NCBI GenBank assembly: GCA_964550915.1 | Contig: CAZKBY010000027.1 | Coordinates: forward strand, 1 to 20,210 | Source: JARYMI01 sp964550915 | GTDB taxonomy: Bacteria > Acidobacteriota > Aminicenantia > Aminicenantales > UBA8522 | Direction of reading: 5' to 3' | DNA: 20,210 nt | Shown: one piece after another, positions 1-7,671 of the stretch | How positions within the stretch are numbered: the first letter of the stretch is position 1 | How the letters are laid out: each line of letters begins with the position of its first letter | Made by a program: the position numbers and the translations under genes | The notes under the pieces: generated by a model | Seen by the model: only the letters and a program-made list of their open reading frames with translations | What the model was told of the DNA's origin: nothing | Database searches by the model: none

Positions 1-69
1 CCTGATCCCCAAAGGATAGGCCACATAGCCGTCAGGATGCTTTTCTGCGATTATTTTAATAGATTTCAT
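1..69 (-). CDS. HicB-like protein, N-terminal part only (runs off the window start)
   Basis: Reading the minus strand from an ATG at 67-69 gives 23 residues, beginning MKSIKIIAEKHPDGYVAYPL, before the window ends. A GGGAG ribosome-binding site lies 7-8 bases upstream of the ATG. The pattern (short beta strand, E-K-H-P-D-G-Y-V-A-Y-P) is the opening strand-turn-strand of small HicB-like (RNase H-fold) antitoxins and orphan HicB-like proteins. Only the first third or so of the usual 70-80 residues is present, so any partner toxin would lie outside the window. The complete hicB-like gene at 257-493 points the same way, about 190 bases upstream. Family assignment is by motif resemblance. Confidence 0.6.
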   Translation of the reverse strand, partial: MKSIKIIAEKHPDGYVAYPLGIR

Positions 70-256
70 GGGAAATACTCCCGATTTGCCCAAATTATAA
101 CATGTTTTCGTTTTCTAATATCTCCGCTTTCGCCGAGGACTTCGACGTATCAGATAGGCGAAGAGTCGCGGGACTTATTTTCAGAAGCTTCTCCTTTGCG
201 GTCAGGTCCCAACAATTAACAAATCCGCGGCCGCGCGAAGCTTCGCTAAAGAAGGA

Positions 257-493
257 TCAGCCGGAGATTTCTAAGTACTTGATTCTCGTCGAGGGCTCCT
301 GGATTTCTGAACCTTCTTTTATGTTTATGAGCCCTTCCAGGTGGAATTTGATCGCCGTTCGCATGTGGGCGAGCGTTTCCCTGATGGTTGCACCCGTTGC
401 CACACAACCCGGAAGATCCGGGCTGTATGCCGAGTAGTTCTTGGCCGATTTTTCTATGATGACCGCGTACTTATCCACTTTTTTCCCTCTCAT
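257..493 (-). CDS. HicB family antitoxin-like protein (no adjacent hicA)
   Basis: This is a complete 78-residue protein. The ATG at 493 has GGAGG eight bases upstream. Residues about 8-55 match the HicB-like antitoxin fold: a Y-A-V-I-I-E-K strand, then Y-S-A-Y-S-P-D-L-P-G-C-V-A-T-G, then a helix with R-E-T-L...A-I-K-F-H-L-E-G. In HicAB systems HicB neutralises the HicA mRNA interferase and often represses its own operon. The Y-S-P-D-L-P-G-C motif is typical of the family. hicA normally sits next to hicB, but the 71 bases upstream are too short to encode it and none is seen downstream before the next HicB-like start. No DNA-binding C-terminal domain is evident, since the protein ends soon after the HicB core. 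It may be a solitary HicB or a leftover of a decayed module. Confidence 0.8.
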   Translation of the reverse strand: MRGKKVDKYAVIIEKSAKNYSAYSPDLPGCVATGATIRETLAHMRTAIKFHLEGLINIKEGSEIQEPSTRIKYLEISG

Positions 494-564
494 ATTTTAA
501 ACCTCCGTCCCGCTATAGCAAAGCTTTAACGAAAAAGAAGGTCATGATTCCAGCCAATTTGCTG

Positions 565-2801
<2,237 letters not shown>

Positions 2802-2938
2802 GGCAGTCCGCCTCCTGAAGCCACACAGAGCCGCTGGCCGCCCTGAGAATTCTTTATAATTGAGTATCCAAGCGCCAATTTCGCCTCAGCTTATCGACGC
2901 GAATGATAAACCGGGGCCTCGCGGATGTCAAATTGACT

Positions 2939-2974
2939 GGAGTTTAGTGCATTACGTATGGCGTCCCCCGAATT
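2939..2974 (+). repeat. Dispersed repeat family A, copy 1 (core 2943-2969)
   Basis: The 27-base core opens TTTAGTGCATTACGTATGG and closes with CGTCCCCC. It is embedded in a 36-base stretch identical to the one at 4547-4582. The two copies are in direct orientation and flank the two toxin-antitoxin operons and the mazF remnant. Confidence 0.85.
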
Positions 2975-3073
2975 CCCCCCGAGCATGTCTTGATTATTCT
3001 AACAGAACGCGAATCGCCAGGCTGCGTGCGAAGGGTGAGAATCTGGAGCAGGAGGCTCGTCTAAGAATTTGGA

Positions 3074-3102
3074 TTGACATTTTGCCCGAAGAGGCTTATG
3101 CT
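3074..3102 (+). promoter_or_regulatory. Candidate sigma70 promoter for the AbrB/RelE-type operon
   Basis: A perfect TTGACA (3074-3079) is followed by a 17-base spacer and TATGCT (3097-3102). The -10 hexamer abuts the ATG at 3103, so if this promoter is used, transcription starts after that ATG. The in-frame ATG at 3145 would then be the usable start. Confidence 0.45.
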
Positions 3103-3483
3103 ATGTCTGAAATTGAGAAATTAAGAAACTCTGAAAATTTAACCATGAGTGAGAAGACAAGAAAAGAAGAACTGGTCAGGCTGCGGGCCAGGGGCCAGGT
3201 GACTCTTCCCAGCTTTATCCGAAAAAAGCTCCATCTGGAGGATGGAAGCCTCGTTCTGGCAAAGGTCGTGGGCCAGACCATCGTTTTGATCCCCCAGGAA
3301 ACCGTCGACAAGGAACAGTCATGGTTCTGGCAGGAAGGGTGGCAGAAGCTCGAGGCAGAGGTAGAAGAGGATATCCGGAGAGGCAGAGTGAAGTCATTTG
3401 ATTCAGTCGAGGAACTCTTCGATGAAATTGAGGGAAGGTCTAAAGCTCACAAGAACAGAAAGGTTCAAAAAGAGCGCCTTTGA
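3103..3483 (+). CDS. SpoVT/AbrB-domain antitoxin (MazE-like)
   Basis: A 126-residue protein from ATG 3103, which has GAAGAGG eight bases upstream. Starting at ATG 3145 would give 112 residues. The swapped-hairpin AbrB domain lies at about residues 20-65: V-R-L-R-A-R-G-Q-V-T-L-P, then I-R-K-K-L-H-L-E-D-G-S, then a V-L-I-P strand. The C-terminal part contains F-W-Q-E-G-W-Q...E-E-D-I-R-R-G-R-V-K-S-F-D-S-V-E-E-L, the toxin-binding tail common in AbrB-type antitoxins paired with RelE-like toxins. It overlaps the toxin gene by 62 bases, implying translational coupling. Its role is to bind and neutralise the toxin and probably repress its own promoter. The start is uncertain because the promoter at 3074-3102 conflicts with the 3103 ATG. 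Confidence 0.82.
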   Translation: MSEIEKLRNSENLTMSEKTRKEELVRLRARGQVTLPSFIRKKLHLEDGSLVLAKVVGQTIVLIPQETVDKEQSWFWQEGWQKLEAEVEEDIRRGRVKSFDSVEELFDEIEGRSKAHKNRKVQKERL

Positions 3484-3709
3484 TTTGGACGAGCGAACCA
3501 GAGGAAAGCTGCGAAAACAGCTCGAGATCCTGATCTCGAACCCGCGGCATCCCTCTCTGGGAGTGAAGAAAGTCAAGGGGACAAAATCCATTTTCGAGGC
3601 TCGGGTGGACGATCATTTCAGGTTAACTTTCGAATACGGGGAGAAGAACGAGGTTATCCTCAGGGTTGTCGGCCCTCATAACGCGGCGCTCAAGAAGCCA
3701 GGAGCTTGA
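3422..3709 (+). CDS. RelE/ParE-superfamily toxin
   Basis: Start chosen at ATG 3422, which has GAGGA eight bases upstream inside the antitoxin's final codons. This gives 95 residues; an in-frame ATG at 3398 has no better signal. Hallmarks are F-K-K-S-A-F-D-L near the N terminus, a helix with K-L-R-K-Q-L-E-I-L, N-P-R-H-P-S-L-G-V-K-K-V-K-G, and the strands I-F-E-A-R-V-D-D-H-F-R-L-T-F-E followed by V-I-L-R-V-V-G-P-H. This is the RelE/YoeB-type fold; members cut mRNA at the ribosome or, in the ParE branch, poison gyrase. Basic residues and the terminal His fit the mRNA interferase branch, but the exact activity cannot be settled here. The antitoxin lies immediately upstream and overlaps. The TGA stop is inside the -35 box of the vapBC promoter. 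Confidence 0.82.
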   Translation: MKLREGLKLTRTERFKKSAFDLDERTRGKLRKQLEILISNPRHPSLGVKKVKGTKSIFEARVDDHFRLTFEYGEKNEVILRVVGPHNAALKKPGA

Positions 3710-3734
3710 CAGATATACATTTGAATATTAAAAT
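3706..3734 (+). promoter_or_regulatory. Sigma70 promoter for vapBC, overlapping the RelE-type stop codon
   Basis: TTGACA (3706-3711), a 17-base spacer and TAAAAT (3729-3734) form a near-consensus promoter. An imperfect inverted repeat spans the -10: GATAT..ATTT from 3712 and AAAT....ATATC ending at 3743. It could be the operator bound by the ribbon-helix-helix antitoxin (inference). Confidence 0.6.
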
Positions 3735-3768
3735 GCACATATCGATTTAAACGGGCGAGGTCGCATCG

Positions 3769-4014
3769 ATGAGAACAACGGTCGAATTATCGGATGATTT
3801 GATCGCCGCACTCCACGCCCTCGCGGTTAAAAAAGGGTATCGGGGCTATTCTCGGGTCATGGAAGAAGCCGTCAAGCATTATCTTCGTGACCATGAGAAA
3901 AAAGAGCTGTCATCGAGCGTCCTTCTGAAGATGAGAGGAAGCTGGAACGCGAAGGAAGCTGCAGAGACCAAAAAGAGGCTCGAGGAGATACGGAAGAATT
4001 GGCGCGTTTGGTGA
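3769..4014 (+). CDS. vapB: Ribbon-helix-helix antitoxin, VapB type
   Basis: An 81-residue protein from ATG 3769, with GAGG eight bases upstream. The N terminus has the ribbon-helix-helix pattern M-R-T-T-V-E-L-S-D-D-L followed by two helices (A-L-H-A-L-A-V-K-K-G; Y-S-R-V-M-E-E-A-V-K-H-Y-L). The strand binds operator DNA. The charged C-terminal segment, with W-N-A-K-E-A-A-E-T-K-K-R-L-E-E-I-R-K-N-W, is the likely toxin-wrapping helix. It directly precedes and overlaps a PIN-domain gene, the standard vapBC order. The strong promoter and inverted repeat upstream suggest autoregulation. The naming rests on the paired VapC. Confidence 0.82.
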   Translation: MRTTVELSDDLIAALHALAVKKGYRGYSRVMEEAVKHYLRDHEKKELSSSVLLKMRGSWNAKEAAETKKRLEEIRKNWRVW

Positions 4015-4391
4015 TCACGGATACAGACGTCGTCCTCGATTTCTTCACGGACACGCCTCCCTTTGCTCAGGCCGTGGCGGGTTTGCTGAAGGAAGATCGT
4101 CTGGCTGTTACGGCGATAACCGTTTTCGAATTGTACGCCGGAGTTCGAGGGGCAAGAAGGTTGAAGCAGGTAGAGACTTTTTGCCTGGGCGTGCCCATCC
4201 TTTCGCTGGACCTCCTGGCGGCTGCCCAAGCAGGCAAAATCTACACAGAGCTCAAATCAAAGGGGATGACAGTCGGCAATCAGGATATCCTGATCGCCGG
4301 GATTTGCTTGGCCAACGGCCTGCCGTTTCTCACCAGGAATGCGGCGCATTTCGCTCCCATCACAGGGCTTACCCTCTATCGAGACGATTAA
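3999..4391 (+). CDS. vapC: PIN-domain ribonuclease toxin, VapC type
   Basis: Read from TTG 3999 (GAGGAG eleven bases upstream), 130 residues. A GTG at 4011 forms a GTGA overlap with the vapB stop and is an equally credible start, giving 126 residues. The conserved PIN acidic residues are in place: Asp8 in T-D-T-D-V-V-L-D, Glu44 in V-F-E-L-Y-A-G, Asp96 in N-Q-D-I-L-I-A, followed by T-R-N-A-A-H-F. These coordinate Mg2+/Mn2+ in VapC toxins, which cleave tRNA or rRNA when unrestrained. Length and motif spacing are normal, so the enzyme looks intact. Its final codons overlap by a few bases the 3' end of a convergent mazF-like remnant. Confidence 0.87.
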   Translation: MARLVITDTDVVLDFFTDTPPFAQAVAGLLKEDRLAVTAITVFELYAGVRGARRLKQVETFCLGVPILSLDLLAAAQAGKIYTELKSKGMTVGNQDILIAGICLANGLPFLTRNAAHFAPITGLTLYRDD

Positions 4392-4557
4392 TCCCCGATG
4401 ATTTCATTCAGCCCGTCGATTATCTAAGAGAGCTCCTCCGAAACGAGACGGCCGATTCTTTTGCCGATGCGCTCAGCAGCAAGGGTCCGCACCTGGCTGA
4501 TTTTGACCACGATCGGCAATCCCCGGACATTAGCAGGCTGCAAGCCGGAGTTTAGTG
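4388..4557 (-). pseudogene. mazF/pemK-like toxin, 3' remnant
   Basis: The minus strand from about 4557 to the TAA at 4388-4390 reads as the C-terminal part of a MazF-type mRNA interferase: G-L-P-I-V-V-K-I-S-Q-V-R-T-L-A-A-E-R-I-G-K, then R-I-G-R-L-V-S-E-E-L-S, an internal TAG, then I-I-D-G-L-N-E-I-I-G-D and stop. The V-K-x-x-Q-V-R-T-L...R-I-G-K-R-I-G-R-L pattern is characteristic of the family. About half of a normal ~110-residue MazF is present. The upstream side ends at family A repeat copy 2, and the TAG would remove the last 11 residues. No matching mazE is seen. Confidence 0.7.
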
Positions 4558-4582
4558 CATTACGTATGGCGTCCCCCGAATT
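4547..4582 (+). repeat. Dispersed repeat family A, copy 2 (core 4551-4577)
   Basis: These 36 bases are identical to 2939-2974 and in the same orientation. The left edge abuts the truncated mazF remnant. The right edge runs into three copies of CCCGAATTTA (4575-4584, 4588-4597, 4598-4607), the last continuing as GTG like the start of another family A unit. Confidence 0.85.
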
Positions 4583-4676
4583 TACCCCCCGAATTTACCC
4601 GAATTTAGTGACAACCTTTTTGCTGGCTGCGAAGTATATATTATTAAATGTCAAACTAAAAAGAAGCAGGATCGAT

Positions 4677-7367
4677 ATGACCGCAAACAAAAGAAAAAAG
4701 GGCACGATTCGAACTTTGTCATGTCTGACGGGACTCGTTGGCGCTGCGGCGCTCATCTGGGCGATGGGCTTCGCGCAGCCGCTCCGGGGTTCCGAGCCCC
4801 CTCCAAAGAAAGTTTACACGACAAGCCGCGTCAACCCACAAAATCCGGTTATTGACGGCCGGATCGACGATCCAGCCTGGGACAAGGTGGAATGGGCTGG
4901 AGATTTTGTCCAGCGCGAACCCCACGAGGGAAAGCCGCCGGCCGAACCCACTTCCTTCAAGATTCTTTACGACGAAAAGAACCTTTATGTTGCTATCCGC
5001 GCCCACGATAGAGAGCCGGATAAGATCGTGAAACGACTGAGCCGGCGCGATAACATTGACGGCGACTGGGTTGAGGTTCAGCTCGATAGCTACAACGACC
5101 ACCTCACCGCCTTCTGCCTGAAGGTCAATGCCGCTGGCGTCAAGTCCGACACCTTCCTGTCCGGTGACGGCGACGTCGAGGACGAGGACTGGAATCCCAT
5201 CTGGGATGTCGAAACAGCCGTGGACGAGGAGGGCTGGACAGCCGAAATGAGGATTTCCTTCTCCCAGCTCCGCTACGCGGGCGGCGCTCAAACGACCTGG
5301 GGCCTCCAGGTCATGCGTAAGTTTTTCCGGAACCAGGAGATTTCATTCTGGCAGTTTATCCCCCGTGACGCCTCGGGCTGGGTTCACTGCTTCGGCGAGC
5401 TCCTGGGCCTCGAGGGCCTCAGGCCCCAGCGCCAGGTCGAGCTCACGCCGTATACGGTCGCAAGCGGCCAGACTTTCCGCGCCGAGCCGGGAAACCCCTT
5501 TGCCACCGGGAGGCAGTCGAGTTTTTTCGGCGGGTTGGACGGCAAGGTCGGCGTCACGAGCGACCTGACCTTAGATTTCACGGTCAACCCCGACTTCGGC
5601 CAGGTCGAGGCCGACCCCTCGGTCGTCAACCTCAGCGCCTTCGAGACCTACTACGAGGAGAAGCGGCCGTTTTTCATCGAGGGCCGGAACATCCTCAGCT
5701 TCGACATGATGGGCGGCGACGGCGACTTCTCCCAGGACAACCTATTCTACACGCGCCGCATCGGCCGTTACCCCCAGCGCCAGGTTTGGGGAGAGGAGAA
5801 TGAGTACGTCGATATGCCCGAGAGCACAAATATCCTCGGCGCCTTCAAGCTGACCGGAAAGACCCGCTCCGGTATCTCGATCGGGATCATCGACGCCCTG
5901 ACCGCGGCCGAGCACGCCGTCCTGAGCTTTGGTGGCCTCACGCGCCAGGAACCGGTCGAGCCGGCCACAAACTACCTGGGCCTTCGCCTCCAGAAGGATT
6001 ACCGCAGGGGCGGCACGGTCGTCGGCGCCATGCTCACGGCCGTCGACCGGAACCTCAAGGACGAAGCTCTGGACTTCCTCCACAGCGCCGCCTACACGGG
6101 AGGTTTCGACATCCTGCACACCTGGAAAAACCGGACATATTCCATCCAATTCATGGCGGCCTTCAGCCTCGTGCGGGGGAGCGAGGAGGCCCTCGTCCGG
6201 ACCCAGACGTCGTCGCTCCGTTATTATCAGCGGCCCGACGCCTCGCACGTCGAGCTCGACCCGACGCGACGTTCGCTCGGCGGGCACGGCGGCACCCTGA
6301 CTTTCAACAAGTCCGGGAGCGGCCATCTGAGCTTCTCGACCGGTGTCACCTGGCGCTCGCCCGGGTTCGAAGTCAACGATATGGGCTACACTCATTACGC
6401 CGACGTCGCCTTGCAGTATTTCTGGGCCGGTTACCGCTGGTGGAAGCCGTTCTTGGTCTTTCGCGAAGTCCGGGTCAACTTCAACGAATGGACCGGCCTG
6501 AATTTCGCCGGCGAGCGGATCTTTGCGGGCGGGAACATCAATCTCTGGGGCCGACTCAAGAACTACTGGCAGGTAGGCCTGGGCATCAACCGGCAGTTCC
6601 CTGGCCTTTCGGCCACGGCCTTGAGGGGCGGCCCGTCGCTCCGCTCTGAGGGCGGCTGGAACATCTGGAGCCATGTCAGCTCGGATACGCGGCGCAAGCT
6701 TCAATACTCCATCTCAGGGTCGGGCTACGACGGCGACCGTGATTACATGATGAACCGGAGCCTTTCGGTCGGCATCACCTACCAGGCTTCGAACGCCCTG
6801 ACGTTCACGCTGCGTCCCGAATTCGAGATTTACAAACCGTTGCTCCAGTGGGTCACTCAATGCGCGTTCGGGGACGAACCCCGCTACATCATGGCTTCCC
6901 TCGACCAGACGACGGTCGGGCTCACAGCGCGTCTCAACTGGAGCCTGACGCCCGAGCTCTCGGTCCAGTACTACGGTATGCCCTTTGTCTCGGCGGGCGC
7001 CTACTCCCAGTTCAAGCGGATCGTGGACGCGCGCGCGGGGCGGCTTGAAGACCGGTATCACGTTTTCCGGGCGGGAGAGATCGTGGCCGACGGCGATGGC
7101 GCGACATACAACGTCGACGAAAACGCGGACGGCCTGGCCGACTATTCGTTCGCCAACCCCAACTTCAACTTCCTCCAGTTCCGTTCGAACCTGGTCATCC
7201 GCTGGGAATATCGGCCCGGGTCAGTGCTCTATGTCGTCTGGTCGCAGGGCCGGACGGGTTATGACCGGAGCGGCCGGTTCGCCTTTGGGGAAGGCTTCCG
7301 CGACCTTTTCGACATCCACCCCGGGAACGTCTTCCTCGTCAAATTCAGCTACTGCTTCACGCTTTAA
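4677..7367 (+). CDS. Outer-membrane protein with CBM9-like domain and DUF5916 barrel
   Basis: Start chosen at ATG 4677 (AGGA five bases upstream), because it opens with a basic stretch and hydrophobic signal segment (about residues 11-34). The in-frame upstream extension runs through the repeat. The product has 896 residues. Residues about 50-210 resemble the CBM9-like sandwich: P-V-I-D-G-R-I-D-D-P-A-W, L-Y-D-E-K-N-L-Y-V-A-I-R-A-H-D and D-G-D-W-V-E-V-Q-L-D. The rest is rich in alternating polar/aromatic strands and ends in V-K-F-S-Y-C-F-T-L, a beta-barrel closing strand, as in DUF5916 proteins. Substrate is unknown; relatives are common in Bacteroidota and Acidobacteriota and are presumed to be envelope proteins. 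A weak promoter (TTGCTG at 4620, TATTAA at 4642) precedes it. It appears to be a single-gene unit. Confidence 0.85.
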   Translation: MTANKRKKGTIRTLSCLTGLVGAAALIWAMGFAQPLRGSEPPPKKVYTTSRVNPQNPVIDGRIDDPAWDKVEWAGDFVQREPHEGKPPAEPTSFKILYDEKNLYVAIRAHDREPDKIVKRLSRRDNIDGDWVEVQLDSYNDHLTAFCLKVNAAGVKSDTFLSGDGDVEDEDWNPIWDVETAVDEEGWTAEMRISFSQLRYAGGAQTTWGLQVMRKFFRNQEISFWQFIPRDASGWVHCFGELLGLEGLRPQRQVELTPYTVASGQTFRAEPGNPFATGRQSSFFGGLDGKVGVTSDLTLDFTVNPDFGQVEADPSVVNLSAFETYYEEKRPFFIEGRNILSFDMMGGDGDFSQDNLFYTRRIGRYPQRQVWGEENEYVDMPESTNILGAFKLTGKTRSGISIGIIDALTAAEHAVLSFGGLTRQEPVEPATNYLGLRLQKDYRRGGTVVGAMLTAVDRNLKDEALDFLHSAAYTGGFDILHTWKNRTYSIQFMAAFSLVRGSEEALVRTQTSSLRYYQRPDASHVELDPTRRSLGGHGGTLTFNKSGSGHLSFSTGVTWRSPGFEVNDMGYTHYADVALQYFWAGYRWWKPFLVFREVRVNFNEWTGLNFAGERIFAGGNINLWGRLKNYWQVGLGINRQFPGLSATALRGGPSLRSEGGWNIWSHVSSDTRRKLQYSISGSGYDGDRDYMMNRSLSVGITYQASNALTFTLRPEFEIYKPLLQWVTQCAFGDEPRYIMASLDQTTVGLTARLNWSLTPELSVQYYGMPFVSAGAYSQFKRIVDARAGRLEDRYHVFRAGEIVADGDGATYNVDENADGLADYSFANPNFNFLQFRSNLVIRWEYRPGSVLYVVWSQGRTGYDRSGRFAFGEGFRDLFDIHPGNVFLVKFSYCFTL

Positions 7368-7393
7368 AATTCGGTCTAGTAGTTTAAAATTCG
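7363..7393 (+). repeat. Short direct repeat at the end of the DUF5916 gene
   Basis: TTTAAAATTCG occurs at 7363-7373, including the gene's TAA stop, and again at 7383-7393, a 20-base period. It leads directly into the inverted-repeat element at 7401. Confidence 0.6.
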
Positions 7394-7400
7394 TAGCATT

Positions 7401-7628
7401 TGGGGTCGGACCACTATAACTTAATTAAAATAAAGCAATTACGTTGAATTTAGTGAGGATTTTTAGCGCTAAATTTAGTTTTTTGAGCCCAAAAACAGCC
7501 AGTAAGAAACTCCGAGAAGAATTTAATGGCACACTTTTAGGGGAAAAAATGCTGGTTTAAGGCTTTTTTTGGCGCTATTTTCAGGCCTAATTTATTATTA
7601 ATAAATAAGATACCGTGGTCCGACCCCA
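7401..7628. mobile_element. MITE-like AT-rich element with 14-base perfect terminal inverted repeats
   Basis: TGGGGTCGGACCAC at 7401-7414 is the exact reverse complement of the sequence at 7615-7628. The 200 bases between are strikingly AT-rich against GC-rich neighbours and contain no gene. The interior includes the 12-base palindrome TTTAGCGCTAAA (7462-7473). The shape matches a miniature inverted-repeat element or another non-autonomous repeat. A related end occurs at 17279-17291. No transposase is in the window, and no clear target-site duplication was found. Confidence 0.6.
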
Positions 7629-7642
7629 GAATTAAGCCCGAA

Positions 7643-7669
7643 TTTAGTGTATTACGTATGACGTCCCCC
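7643..7669 (+). repeat. Dispersed repeat family A, copy 3
   Basis: The 27-base core has two differences from copies 1 and 2 (C to T in GTGTATT, G to A in ATGACG). It is preceded by CCCGAATTTA. It lies 14 bases beyond the inverted-repeat element and two bases from the stop codon of the convergent transglutaminase-like gene. Confidence 0.8.
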
Positions 7670-7671
7670 AT

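Larger units (their letters stand above)
2802..3102. other. Gene-free spacer upstream of the AbrB/RelE-type operon
   Basis: About 300 bases separate the kinase start from the AbrB-type antitoxin. The spacer holds an AT-rich patch at 2848-2864, which may serve the kinase promoter on the minus strand, one copy of dispersed repeat family A (2939-2974) and a sigma70-like promoter at its right end. The antitoxin frame stays open upstream to about 2860. That extension has no ribosome-binding site, runs through the repeat and does not resemble any domain, so it is treated as non-coding. Confidence 0.5.

Noticed and set aside
4551..4577. Repeat family A as coding sequence (open in the minus frame joined to the mazF remnant)
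   Set aside because: The in-frame reading is interrupted by a stop just upstream, and the same repeat lies in non-coding spacers at the other four places, so the fusion looks accidental.
2939..4607. Repeats as a CRISPR array
   Set aside because: The copies are kilobases apart and unevenly placed, with genes between them and no regular spacers or cas genes.
4461..4676. N-terminal extension of the DUF5916 protein
   Set aside because: The extension crosses the mazF remnant, repeat copy 2 and the AT-rich promoter patch. A ribosome-binding site and signal peptide begin at 4677.
5742..6704. Long open frame on the minus strand (320 codons)
   Set aside because: It is antisense to the DUF5916 gene in GC-rich DNA, has no start signals, and its sequence mirrors the codon pattern of the real gene.
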